From Oscillospiraceae bacterium (GTDB taxonomy: Bacteria > Bacillota > Clostridia > Oscillospirales > Oscillospiraceae): 64,000 bases of DNA. Of this stretch, positions 50,786 through 58,326 are shown piece by piece (within the stretch, counting starts at the first letter, position 1; every line of letters starts with the position of its first letter). A program made the translations under genes and the position numbers. The notes beneath the pieces were generated by a model. That model saw only the letters and a program-made list of their open reading frames with translations, did not search any database and was not told where the DNA came from. Location: positions 1 through 64,000 of the forward strand of contig SVLD01000004.1 in NCBI GenBank assembly GCA_015068125.1, read 5' to 3'.

Positions 50786-50814
50786 TTGACAATTAAAAAC
50801 TTCTGTTATATAAT
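50786..50814 (+). promoter_or_regulatory. tRNA-Thr promoter
   Basis: TTGACA (50786-50791), 17 bases, TATAAT (50809-50814), 20 bases before the tRNA. Confidence 0.88.
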
Positions 50815-50834
50815 AGCGAAGCTGTGTTGCAAAT

Positions 50835-50910
<76 letters not shown>

Positions 50911-50912
50911 TA

Positions 50913-50950
50913 AAAAGTCCTGAAACCGCAATGGTTTTGGGACTTTTGCT
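50913..50950 (+). terminator. tRNA-Thr terminator on the element side
   Basis: AAAGTCCTGAAACC pairs with GGTTTTGGGACTTT with G-U pairs, then TTTTGCTTTTT. It is related in layout to the original tRNA terminator at 61403. Confidence 0.75.
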
Positions 50951-50980
50951 TTTTACAGAAAAACCGCCCCAATGACCAAA

Positions 50981-50999
50981 TGGCGACCATTTGGCGACC
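50981..50999. repeat. integrase arm-type repeats, left
   Basis: TGGCGACC occurs at 50981-50988 and 50992-50999, 11 bases apart. The same tandem is found near the right end (61219-61237), and its inverse GGTCGCCA lies inside the core repeat at 50879-50886. Confidence 0.6.
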
Positions 51000-51019
51000 G
51001 GAGCGGTGATTTTTTGCGT

Positions 51020-52309
51020 TTATGCCTGTTTTGTAAGCAGATTTTCCAGAGCCGTGGCGGCTTTGCGATCGCTCTCCTGCAGTGCGTGGGCGTAAATGTT
51101 CATTGTGGTGGAGGTCTGGGCATGGCCTAACCGGCTGGATACTGTTTTGAGATCCTGCTTGCTGGCGATCAGCAGTGTGGCGGAGGTGTGCCGCAGTCCG
51201 TGGAATGGGATCAGTGGCAGCTGCTTATCCGGGGCCTTGCTGGCATTGTACCGGCGGATAATATCCTGCAGTGCCTGGTACGGGGTGGAATAGTTCATCA
51301 TCTTACCATTGTCCTGTGTAAATACCCAGTTATTCCCTTGCCAGTAGTCGCCCACATACAGCCGGTACTTCAGCTGCTCTGTATGCAGCTTCCGGAGGCG
51401 TTCTGAAAGCGAATGCGGGATTGATACGGTCCGGTGGGAGGTTTTGGTTTTTGGCGCCTTGATCACCGGCTTGCCGTCTACCAGTGTGACCGCCTTAGAC
51501 ACCCGGACTACATCCGCCACAAGATCGACGTCCGGCCATTGGAGTGCCAACAGCTCACCCTTCCGCAGTCCGGTGTACACTGCCAGGTTAAACAGCACGC
51601 GCAGCTGCTCCGGTACATTCTTGGTGGTCTCGTAATCTCCCACGGTGTAAGGCGTGCCGGTATCGTCTACCCTCTTGTGTCCCTTGATCTTCACAGTGAA
51701 AGGCTGCTCGATGTAGCCCAGGAAGGTGGAGGTCTGCTCCGGTGTAAAGAATTTCAGCTTTTCGGCGGTGGATTCTACCTGCAGCCGTACCTTGTCGCAG
51801 GGGTTTCGGTCGATGATCTCCCACTCCGCTGCGGTGCGCAGTATTGAGGAGATCACATTCCGGCTTTTTGCAATCGTGCCTTTGCTATAGCCGCCGGCTT
51901 TTCCATCCTTCCGGGCACCGTCTTGGGTCATAGCCACAAAGAAAGCATTTATGTTGTGGGGCTTCAGCTCTGACAGTTTCAAGTGCCCCAGCACAGGCAA
52001 AATCTTTTCTTTCAGCTCGCTGCGGTATGCGTTGACCGTGGCGGATTGCAATTTCTGCTCTGCATACTCCACAAGCCAGCGGCCTGCAAATTCTTTCAGT
52101 GTTATTTTGCGGCCGTCCATAGCGGCACCGCTTTTTACTTTTGCTTCAAACTCCCGGGCAAATTCCTCTACAGCCTTCTCCCTTTTCTTTGGTGTGAGCG
52201 TTGGATCAGGCGTAAATGTGGCGGTTTCCCGGAGCTTCTTGCCGTATATGTCCCGGCCGGTGCAGACAGTGATCTGATAACTGCCGTTTCGTTCTCTTAT
52301 GGATGCCAT
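51020..52309 (-). CDS. int: tyrosine recombinase integrase
   Basis: This 429-residue integrase drives insertion into and excision from tRNA-Thr. The N-terminal arm-binding domain reads RERNGSYQITVCTGRD; the SAM-like core-binding domain is at about 75-170; the catalytic domain shows Arg in LRKGELLALQWPDVD near 247, HGLRHTSATLL near 372 and Tyr in TTMNIYAHALQ near 405, with GHAQ before it. It is transcribed toward attL, which it nearly abuts. AAGGAAAT precedes the ATG. Length is typical of Firmicutes phage and ICE integrases. Confidence 0.95.
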   Translation of the reverse strand: MASIRERNGSYQITVCTGRDIYGKKLRETATFTPDPTLTPKKREKAVEEFAREFEAKVKSGAAMDGRKITLKEFAGRWLVEYAEQKLQSATVNAYRSELKEKILPVLGHLKLSELKPHNINAFFVAMTQDGARKDGKAGGYSKGTIAKSRNVISSILRTAAEWEIIDRNPCDKVRLQVESTAEKLKFFTPEQTSTFLGYIEQPFTVKIKGHKRVDDTGTPYTVGDYETTKNVPEQLRVLFNLAVYTGLRKGELLALQWPDVDLVADVVRVSKAVTLVDGKPVIKAPKTKTSHRTVSIPHSLSERLRKLHTEQLKYRLYVGDYWQGNNWVFTQDNGKMMNYSTPYQALQDIIRRYNASKAPDKQLPLIPFHGLRHTSATLLIASKQDLKTVSSRLGHAQTSTTMNIYAHALQESDRKAATALENLLTKQA

Positions 52310-52315
52310 ATTTCC

Positions 52316-52344
52316 TTGCCTTTCCGGGGCGAGTCTGCTATAAT
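52316..52344 (+). promoter_or_regulatory. promoter of a candidate small RNA
   Basis: TTGCCT (52316-52321), 17 bases, TATAAT (52339-52344), with the -10 box inside an inverted repeat GTCTGC/GCAGAC (52334-52355). It points to the plus strand although the flanking genes are on the minus strand. Confidence 0.6.
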
Positions 52345-52350
52345 AAATGG

Positions 52351-52463
52351 GCAGACTACCCCTATCTTAGTCGGTTGAGGTTTTCTGTACAGCCGCCACC
52401 ATGGTTGCCGCCACGGTGGCGGTTTTCTATTTTATCCGGAGGTTGCCGCCTCCGGACTTTTTT
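52351..52463 (+). ncRNA. candidate small RNA A
   Basis: About 112 bases from the promoter at 52316-52344 to a terminator. The interior holds the hairpin CCGCCAC-G-GTGGCGG (about 52409-52423). The end TCCGGAGG (52435-52442) pairs with CCTCCGGA (52449-52456), then CTTTTTT. There is no convincing reading frame. It lies between two minus-strand genes, so it is an independent transcript rather than a leader. It shares a weak core with RNA B at 57898. Function unknown. Confidence 0.55.
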
Positions 52464-52476
52464 ATGCTGCAGGTAG

Positions 52477-53139
52477 TCAAGCGATCCCTTGTATTGCGTT
52501 TTCGTACAGGAAATCCTTCAGTGCTTCACTATCGCCAGCATTGTAGTATTCCACAAGCAGAGTGTTGAACTGCTCCATGTGGCGGTCGGTGATCGTGAGG
52601 AAACCTGCACCGGCGGCAATCAGGATCTTGTTTGCAAGGGTCATACTGGTGCGCTTGTTGCCGTCCCAAAAGAATTGACCTCTAGCACCCCACACAAACG
52701 CCTCTAAGGCCTTTGCTGTGGCGGTGGTGTCTGCGGTCAGGATTTGCTCCAATTCAGCCGCCACCGTATCAGTGGACGGGACAGGGGGCAAATAATCCGT
52801 TCCGGAGATCATCACAGAGCCGGTGCGCAACTTGCCCCATTCCAGCGCCTCATTCCGGGCAATATATTCGTTGATCTTGCACAGGTAGTCCAGAGTGACT
52901 GGCTGATCCATACTCCCAAGCAGGAACTGCCAGGCATCACGCATATTCAAAATTGCCTGAATGTCATTCAGCTGCACACTGGGAACATTTACGCCCTGTA
53001 GGATCGTCTTTGTCTGGGGGAAGGTAACGGCCCGGTTCTCCATCCGCATACCGCAGTACACATTCTCATCCCATTTCTTTTTGGCAAGAAACAGGCTTTG
53101 CTCCGGGGTCATATTAAATTTATCGGTGTAGTTTCTCAC
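52477..53139 (-). CDS. Fic family protein lacking the catalytic histidine
   Basis: This 220-residue Fic-domain protein has the anchor motif reading GQFFWDGNKRTSM near residue 150. The usual HPFxxGNGR has its His changed to a Gly/Gln, while the phosphate-binding GNKR is intact. Fic enzymes move AMP or other groups onto target proteins; without His this one is probably inactive or altered. A likely flanking inhibitory-type region is TILQGVNVP near 46. Its start overlaps the CI-like regulator's stop by 4 bases, so the two are one operon, expressed when the element is quiescent. A role in superinfection or host protection is possible. Confidence 0.82.
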   Translation of the reverse strand: MRNYTDKFNMTPEQSLFLAKKKWDENVYCGMRMENRAVTFPQTKTILQGVNVPSVQLNDIQAILNMRDAWQFLLGSMDQPVTLDYLCKINEYIARNEALEWGKLRTGSVMISGTDYLPPVPSTDTVAAELEQILTADTTATAKALEAFVWGARGQFFWDGNKRTSMTLANKILIAAGAGFLTITDRHMEQFNTLLVEYYNAGDSEALKDFLYENAIQGIA

Positions 53140-53705
53140 TCGGTGCCCTCCTCTCCGGACTGATTTTGGGATGATTCGTTTTTGTATTTAGGGATCTCCG
53201 TCAGCTCCTCGACGCGCTCTACGGCCTTCTGTTGTCCTTCTTCGTTGAGCTGCGAGAAAGTATCTATAAGGCTTTTAATGGAAAGGTAATCCTGATCGGT
53301 GAGCTTATCATATTTGGATCTGAAATAGATACGCAGCTTATTCAAAACTAACTCCTTTGTATGGCGTTCCTCTCTAAGCTGATATTCAATCTCTTCTTGT
53401 TCTTCACTATCTACAGGTCCAATGCTTCCAACTGGAAGATCCATAAGGTCTTCCGCAGTACGATAATCGCCATTTTTCATAGCATCAAGTATTGCTTTTG
53501 CATTTATATCCTCGATGCCCCATAAATAACCGGTGGTAACGTTCAGATTTTGGGCAATTACCTCAAGTTGGTCACGGCGCGGCTGTCTTTTGTCTCGCTC
53601 GTATTGTTGGATAGTTATGGTTGCCAGACCGCACAATTCTGCAAGTTGGGCTTGTGTAAACCCTTCTTTCACTCGGGCTTCTTTTATGCGTTTACCCATA
53701 GTCAT
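53136..53705 (-). CDS. XRE family repressor (CI-like)
   Basis: This 189-residue protein has a helix-turn-helix of the XRE class (residues 5-60; EGFTQAQLAELCGLATITIQ, ERDKRQPRRDQLEVIAQNLNV) and a helical C-terminal half (about 95-170) likely to mediate dimers. Transcribed divergently from the small Cro-like gene at 53835 with three matching operators between them, it is the maintenance repressor of the element. A second short ATG six bases in has no separate site. GAGGTGAT precedes the chosen ATG. Confidence 0.9.
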   Translation of the reverse strand: MTMGKRIKEARVKEGFTQAQLAELCGLATITIQQYERDKRQPRRDQLEVIAQNLNVTTGYLWGIEDINAKAILDAMKNGDYRTAEDLMDLPVGSIGPVDSEEQEEIEYQLREERHTKELVLNKLRIYFRSKYDKLTDQDYLSIKSLIDTFSQLNEEGQQKAVERVEELTEIPKYKNESSQNQSGEEGTE

Positions 53706-53725
53706 AAAACATCACCTCAAAAATA

Positions 53726-53754
53726 ATACTATCACAAAACAACAAAACATTCAA
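53726..53754 (-). promoter_or_regulatory. promoter of the repressor/Fic operon
   Basis: Minus strand TTGAAT (53754-53749), 17 bases, TAGTAT (53731-53726). The -35 box overlaps operator 1. Confidence 0.6.
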
Positions 53755-53817
53755 GATGAATTTGAAAAAAGTATTGACACATTCAAAATGAATTGATATA
53801 ATGCATTCAGAACGAAT
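53749..53817. promoter_or_regulatory. three operators of the lysogeny-type switch
   Basis: Palindromes of the form ATTC-N5-GAAT lie at 53749-53761, 53781-53793 and 53805-53817. The middle one sits between the -35 and -10 boxes of the rightward promoter and the first overlaps the leftward -35 box, the arrangement of a CI/Cro switch. Confidence 0.75.
53774..53802 (+). promoter_or_regulatory. rightward early promoter
   Basis: TTGACA (53774-53779), 17 bases, TATAAT (53797-53802): perfect consensus, covered by operators 2 and 3. Confidence 0.88.
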
Positions 53818-53834
53818 GCGTAGGAGGTGAAAAA

Positions 53835-54032
53835 ATGGAAATCAGCAAGCGCAAGATCAAATTCCTGATGGCAAAGCAGGGTTTGACCACTAAAGCTCTG
53901 GCGGAACGGATGAATACCCAGGCAAATAACCTGAGTACTGTCTTGGTCAGAGGGACCTGTAGACCCGATACCGCTACCAGGATCGCAAACGCCCTGGGCG
54001 TCCAGCTGGATGAAATCGTAAAGGAGGAGTGA
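53835..54032 (+). CDS. small XRE family regulator (Cro-like)
   Basis: This 65-residue helix-turn-helix protein (KRKIKFLMAKQGLTTKALAE, then NNLSTVLVRGTCRPDT) is about the size of Cro. First gene rightward of the switch; AGGAGGTG precedes its ATG. The RPDTATRIANALGVQLDEI end is typical of phage and element early regulators. It probably represses the CI-like gene and allows excision and replication. Confidence 0.88.
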   Translation: MEISKRKIKFLMAKQGLTTKALAERMNTQANNLSTVLVRGTCRPDTATRIANALGVQLDEIVKEE

Positions 54033-54035
54033 CAA

Positions 54036-54275
54036 ATGCCTAATGTAGTAACGGTTCGCGAAGCCGTTCAGCGCTCCAAGGCTGACGGAATGCCCGTCAG
54101 TGAGTACACACTTAGGCGATGGATTAAAAGCGGTGCAATCCCAGTCCGAAAGGTCGGGCAAAAGGTACTGCTGTACTATCCTAACCTGGTCAGATACTTA
54201 CAATGTGAGGACGGCAAGGACAATTACCCCGCCACCGTGGCGGCAGTTTCCGGGATTCGCCGGATAGAGATTTAA
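54036..54275 (+). CDS. excisionase-like helix-turn-helix protein
   Basis: This 79-residue protein resembles MerR/excisionase-type HTH-17 proteins: VSEYTLRRWIKSGAIPVRKV then KVLLYYPNLVRYL, the short winged helix that reads DNA. It starts 3 bases after the Cro-like gene, with AAAGGAGGAG overlapping that stop region. It could be the directionality factor for excision or a primase-promoter regulator. The other HTH gene at 60754 is an alternative excisionase. Confidence 0.78.
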   Translation: MPNVVTVREAVQRSKADGMPVSEYTLRRWIKSGAIPVRKVGQKVLLYYPNLVRYLQCEDGKDNYPATVAAVSGIRRIEI

Positions 54276-54288
54276 GGAGGAATAACCA

Positions 54289-54630
54289 ATGAAGACTTCA
54301 ACGACTATTAAGGCATTCGCTTACCCTGTGATTATCAAGGACCACCGCACCTGCGAAAAGTTCGAGGATGTGATCGTGCTCCCCAAGGAGTGGCTGCAGA
54401 TCTGCGGCAGTGATGGCGTGAACATCTGCGACGATAAACACATGATCTACCGGGCATACAATGTGAAAGGCTATGAAGTGCTGGAGGTTGGTAAGCGGCG
54501 CAGCGTGCAGCTTGCTGTGGATCTGGAAGAACTGTACAACAAGCAGGTCCGGATGGAACAGCTGCAGGCATTTGGAAAAGCCCACACCGATGCACAGCCG
54601 GATAGCCTGGGAGGTAGCACCAGTGAATAA
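54289..54630 (+). CDS. hypothetical protein of the element
   Basis: This 113-residue acidic-to-neutral protein has no domain I recognise. It has a small beta-rich start (FAYPVIIKDHRTCEKFEDVI) and a helical end (LEELYNKQVRMEQLQAFGK). AAGGAGG precedes its ATG, and its stop overlaps the primase GTG start by 8 bases, so the two are translationally coupled. It probably works with the primase-helicase in replication. Confidence 0.7.
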   Translation: MKTSTTIKAFAYPVIIKDHRTCEKFEDVIVLPKEWLQICGSDGVNICDDKHMIYRAYNVKGYEVLEVGKRRSVQLAVDLEELYNKQVRMEQLQAFGKAHTDAQPDSLGGSTSE

Positions 54631-56896
54631 TACCGGCGTTATGTGCGGTTGGGCGATGTACTATGCCGGAATGGGGCTGCCGGTGTTTCCGGTAAAAACC
54701 AAAGGCAAAACACCGCTTACAGAGCACGGATGTAAAGATGCCACCACCGATATAGGGCAGATTGTGCAATGGTGGGAGCGTTGGCCAGATGCCAATATTG
54801 GTATTGCAACCGGCGCGGGTGATCGTCCCCTGTGTGTCCTGGATGTGGATGTCAATCACGATCTGGGCAAGTATGGCGATGAAACCTTAGATGAACTCTT
54901 GAAGCAGTACGGCCAGCTGCCTGAGACCTGGCTATGCTTAACCGGTGGCGGAGGCCTGCACTATTACTTTTTCTGCAACGACCCTGCTTTGACCGTGGGT
55001 GCCAATGTGCTGCCTGGCCTGGACTTCCGGGGGCGTGGCGGTTATGTAGTGGCACCGCCTAGCTTGCACGAATCTGGGAACCGCTACGAATGGGAAGCAT
55101 CCAACGATCCCAGCGACGGCGCAGTGCCTGCAGAGATCCCCGGCTGGCTCCATGATCTATTGATCCAGGGTAAGCGGAAGGATGAAAAGAAAGCCCCCAG
55201 CAACGCCCCTGAGAGCGTCACACAGGGCAGTAGAAACCAAGAGATGTTTCGGCTGGCATGTTCCCTCCGGGCTAAGGGTTTGACCGTGGAGGAAATCACA
55301 GCCGCCATGATGAAAGCCAATGAGACCCGGTGCAATCCGCCACTGAGCACACGAGAGATCGAAAGCATATGCAAAAGTGCCGGACGGTACGAGCGCGGCA
55401 AAGGCTCTGCAGCTCCCAAGGCCCCCGGCTCTGTTAACGATGCTGAATCTGTAAAGCCACCGGATTATTCCGATGCCGGTAATGCTGCAGTTTTCAGCCG
55501 GATCTACAAAGGAGACCTGATCTATGTAGATGCCCTTGGTTGGCTCTACTGGAACGGCAAAAAGTGGGAACGTAATGAGCATAAGGCAATGAAGGCAGCT
55601 ATAAAGTTATCAGCCAGGATGCTGAAGGAGGCTATTCAAGGCAACCGTGATGCACTGATTCAGCAGGCAGAGGCACAGGCCAAGTATGCCGAAACCGGAG
55701 ATGATGCAGACAAAGAGGCCCTCGAAACAGCAAAGCGGGAGGCAAAAGCTGCAAAGGCTTTTCTTACTCATGCTCAGAATCTCCGGGGTGCTATTCGTCT
55801 GCGGAATATGATCGAGCTATCAAAGCCTGAACTTGTAATTAAAGCTGACAAGTTGGACGCTAACCCTCTGGATCTCAATACCCCGGCAGGTATTGTAAAC
55901 CTGACTACCGGGCAGATCCGTCCCCACGACCGGAAGGCACTGTGCAGCCAGATTACAACTGTTGCTCCCAGCTCCAATGGCGTAAAGATGTGGACAGATT
56001 TTCTGCATACTATCACCTGCGGAGATCAAGGCATACTGGTATTTCTGCAGATGGTATCTGGTATGGCACTGATCGGCAGCGTATACCACGAGGGTATTGT
56101 GATCGCCTGTGGCTCCGGAAGAAATGGCAAGAGTACATATTTTAATGCTCTGGGTAGCGCCATGGGTGACTATACCGGCAGCATTGATATTAAGGCCCTT
56201 ACCACGGACAGGGGCAATAAAGGCGCAGCTCTGGCTATGCTGCGAGGTAAGCGACTGGTGATCACTGGCGAGCTGGAGGAGCACCAGCGGCTTTCATCCT
56301 CCATACTGAAGCAGGTGGCGAGCACGGACAAGCTGGTCATTGAAGAAAAGTACAAAGCACCTGAAACGGTGAAACAGTCTCACACACTCATACTCTTTAC
56401 TAACTTCTTGCCCCGTGTAGGATCTACTGATAACGGTACATGGCGGCGGTTGCTGGTGGTTCCCTTCAATGCGACGATCCCGGAGGGTAACGGAGTCCAA
56501 AACTATGCCGAGGTACTGCAGGATCAAGCCGGCGGCGCCATCCTCTCCTGGGCGATTGAAGGCGCTATGATGTTCATTCGTAACGGCTTTAAGTTAGATA
56601 TACCCGATGTTGTGGCGGAGGCTACAGAGGAATACCGTGCACGCGAAGACTGGCTGAGCAACTTCATTGATGAACGGTGTATCAAAGAGCCGGGGGCGCG
56701 TGTTGCCGCCTCTGCATTGTACGCAGAATATAAAGCTTGGGCGCAAGGAAATGGCGACTATGTCCGCCGAGAGCGTGACTTTTCCGAGGCTATGGAAGCT
56801 GCCGGGTATGTGAAGATTAGACCTAACAACAGAAAAACCTACGTTGGCCTACGAATCGATTATTCGGCAGCAGCGGTTACACTTGGCTACGCCTAA
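54623..56896 (+). CDS. bifunctional primase-polymerase / D5-like SF3 helicase
   Basis: This 757-residue replication protein has an N-terminal prim-pol domain (about 1-180; LPVFPVKTKGKTPL, catalytic pair CVLDVDV near 73, TGGGGLHYYF near 105), a helical primase C-terminal region (about 205-260), and a D5-type helicase with Walker A GSGRNGKSTYF near 496 and a B-type segment KRLVITGELEE near 542. It would prime and unwind element DNA. The GTG start at 54623 has GGGAGG 8 bases upstream; an ATG at 54641 is the alternative. Such fused primase-helicases are hallmark genes of Gram-positive phage satellites and some plasmids. Confidence 0.9.
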   Translation: MNNTGVMCGWAMYYAGMGLPVFPVKTKGKTPLTEHGCKDATTDIGQIVQWWERWPDANIGIATGAGDRPLCVLDVDVNHDLGKYGDETLDELLKQYGQLPETWLCLTGGGGLHYYFFCNDPALTVGANVLPGLDFRGRGGYVVAPPSLHESGNRYEWEASNDPSDGAVPAEIPGWLHDLLIQGKRKDEKKAPSNAPESVTQGSRNQEMFRLACSLRAKGLTVEEITAAMMKANETRCNPPLSTREIESICKSAGRYERGKGSAAPKAPGSVNDAESVKPPDYSDAGNAAVFSRIYKGDLIYVDALGWLYWNGKKWERNEHKAMKAAIKLSARMLKEAIQGNRDALIQQAEAQAKYAETGDDADKEALETAKREAKAAKAFLTHAQNLRGAIRLRNMIELSKPELVIKADKLDANPLDLNTPAGIVNLTTGQIRPHDRKALCSQITTVAPSSNGVKMWTDFLHTITCGDQGILVFLQMVSGMALIGSVYHEGIVIACGSGRNGKSTYFNALGSAMGDYTGSIDIKALTTDRGNKGAALAMLRGKRLVITGELEEHQRLSSSILKQVASTDKLVIEEKYKAPETVKQSHTLILFTNFLPRVGSTDNGTWRRLLVVPFNATIPEGNGVQNYAEVLQDQAGGAILSWAIEGAMMFIRNGFKLDIPDVVAEATEEYRAREDWLSNFIDERCIKEPGARVAASALYAEYKAWAQGNGDYVRRERDFSEAMEAAGYVKIRPNNRKTYVGLRIDYSAAAVTLGYA

Positions 56897-57000
56897 TTAC
56901 TAAACTTTTATATTTTGATTTTTGCTTTTTCTTATAGAAGATTTTAGTATTTACCCGTACTTAACCGTAACCCTGTGGAAAACAAAGGAGGAAAAACCAT

Positions 57001-57210
57001 ATGAATTTGAAGATATGCCCTCTGATGGGCAAAGAGTGCCAATATGTAGACTGTATGATGTTCAATAGGACAGCGTCACAATGCAGCATATCCGTTATTG
57101 CGGTAGAACTGCAGGAAACATCAGCGAATACCGGCAACCTGGCGGACACTCTCGCAGAGATTAGCGGCGAACTCTCCAATATTACTACTGCAGTGAAAGG
57201 ACTGGTGTAA
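57001..57210 (+). CDS. small hypothetical protein with Cys cluster
   Basis: This 69-residue protein starts MNLKICPLMGKECQYVDC, with four Cys in the first 30 residues (possible zinc site), and ends in a helical ELQETSANTGNLADTLAEI segment. AAAGGAGG precedes the ATG. Its stop is adjacent to the next ATG, so the two are coupled. Not identified. Confidence 0.7.
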   Translation: MNLKICPLMGKECQYVDCMMFNRTASQCSISVIAVELQETSANTGNLADTLAEISGELSNITTAVKGLV

Positions 57211-57378
57211 ATGCCCTACTACCGAATCTGTCCACAGTGTCATGCCTACCTCGACTTTGGAGAACGGTGTGACTGCCAGGACAAAGAAACCGCCCCCGAT
57301 GCGGCTAACATCGAAGGCGGTCAGGTGGAAAGTGAATTGTCAGACCCACATTCCACCTCCGAGTATAAACCAAACTGA
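57211..57378 (+). CDS. small zinc-ribbon-like protein
   Basis: This 55-residue protein begins MPYYRICPQCHAYLDFGERC and continues DC, so it has a CxxC and a later CxC, the pattern of a one-sided zinc ribbon. The remaining 30 residues are acidic and unstructured. Its ATG directly follows the preceding TAA. Small zinc-finger proteins of this type are common in phage-like elements; function unknown. Confidence 0.7.
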   Translation: MPYYRICPQCHAYLDFGERCDCQDKETAPDAANIEGGQVESELSDPHSTSEYKPN

Positions 57379-57392
57379 GGAGGATTTCAAGT

Positions 57393-57686
57393 ATGAAGTT
57401 AACAGAAAACATTGATGCCCATATTTCTGCATATGAACAAGAAAAAGGGGAGATCATTAATCCCCAAGTGGTCGAACTGATAAAGAAAATGGCAGCAGTT
57501 GCAGATCGCTTTGATGAACTGGGCGCAATGGATGCTGCCGCTGGGCGGACACAGAGAACAAAGAAAGCCTTTATCGAGTGGGGAAGGCGGAATTTGAACG
57601 ACCCGGAGGGAAAAGATAATTCGATTGTTGACCTGATGTACCGGTGCTATCTGGATGGCTACAACGCCGGAAAGGCGGCTGTATGA
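57393..57686 (+). CDS. hypothetical protein
   Basis: This 97-residue, helical, mildly acidic protein (AYEQEKGEIINPQVVELIKK, AVADRFDELGAMDAAAGRTQ) has no domain I can name. AGGAGG precedes its ATG and it overlaps the next gene by 4 bases. It belongs to the early small-gene cluster of the element. Confidence 0.65.
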   Translation: MKLTENIDAHISAYEQEKGEIINPQVVELIKKMAAVADRFDELGAMDAAAGRTQRTKKAFIEWGRRNLNDPEGKDNSIVDLMYRCYLDGYNAGKAAV

Positions 57687-57865
57687 AGATCACCATTGCA
57701 CACTTGCCCAACGAAGAGCAGGCAGCGGATGCTATCAAGCGTGCTATTTGCTGTACACTGGGTAATGTTAAGGTTAAGGAAAGTGACCGTCACGCACCGT
57801 TTAAGCATACCTACATAACCACTAGAAAACCGGAAACTGATTGCGACGCTAAGGGAAACACTTGA
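57683..57865 (+). CDS. small hypothetical protein
   Basis: This 60-residue protein (KITIAHLPNEEQAADAIKRA) starts at ATG 57683, overlapping the preceding stop (ATGA). It is followed by a promoter and an RNA gene. No family recognised. Confidence 0.6.
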   Translation: MKITIAHLPNEEQAADAIKRAICCTLGNVKVKESDRHAPFKHTYITTRKPETDCDAKGNT

Positions 57866-57891
57866 CTATACCCCCCTCTTTGTGGTATAAT
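57862..57891 (+). promoter_or_regulatory. promoter of candidate small RNA B
   Basis: TTGACT (57862-57867), 18 bases, TATAAT (57886-57891). It overlaps the end of the preceding gene. Confidence 0.65.
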
Positions 57892-57897
57892 ATTAAA

Positions 57898-57988
57898 CAA
57901 AGAATACGGCACAGTACCGCCCTCTAGGGTTAGCCTTTACCGGCATGGGAAGACAGCTTATTGCTGCTCCTGTGCCGGTTTTCTTTTT
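57898..57988 (+). ncRNA. candidate small RNA B
   Basis: About 90 bases between the promoter above and a terminator formed by ACCGGCATGGGA (about 57939-57950) pairing with TCCTGTGCCGGT (about 57968-57979), then TTTTCTTTTT. No reading frame of note. A core CAGTACCGCCCTCTAGGGTT (57911-57930) resembles CAGACTACCCCTATCTTAG in RNA A. Function unknown. Confidence 0.55.
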
Positions 57989-58029
57989 GCCCGGGGTGAG
58001 GGTTTGACCTCCTTTACCTCACTCCGGGC
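57989..58029. promoter_or_regulatory. strong hairpin before the 58102 gene
   Basis: GCCCGGGGTGAGG (57989-58001) pairs with CCTCACTCCGGGC (58017-58029), 13 pairs with one G-U. It may be part of an RNA-controlled leader of the next genes. Confidence 0.55.
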
Positions 58030-58101
58030 GATGCTGAAAGGAGGGAAATACGAAACGCCAAAATGCAGATGTAAAAAGGGGAATTGGAGAGATACCCGGA
58101 A

Positions 58102-58323
58102 ATGAAACACAAACAGAAAACACGGATTCAAGCCCTGGAACAGACCGTAATACCCCATAGCGGCGAGGTGTACCAGGTTGAATATACGGACGGCAGCATA
58201 CATAACTTTGACGGCCATAATACCATTTTAGCGGCCATTGCAGGAGATGCTGTAGCCGTAAGCCCCGACAATTCATTTGCTGATGCAATTATCCGACACA
58301 AGCACAAAGGAAAGGAAGAATAA
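58102..58323 (+). CDS. small hypothetical protein
   Basis: This 73-residue protein (EYTDGSIHNFDGHNTILAA, IIRHKHKGKEE) starts at ATG 58102 with GGAGA upstream; a TTG at 58084 is an alternative. Unknown family. It ends 3 bases before the next gene and so is in one operon with it. Confidence 0.65.
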   Translation: MKHKQKTRIQALEQTVIPHSGEVYQVEYTDGSIHNFDGHNTILAAIAGDAVAVSPDNSFADAIIRHKHKGKEE

Positions 58324-58326
58324 TAA

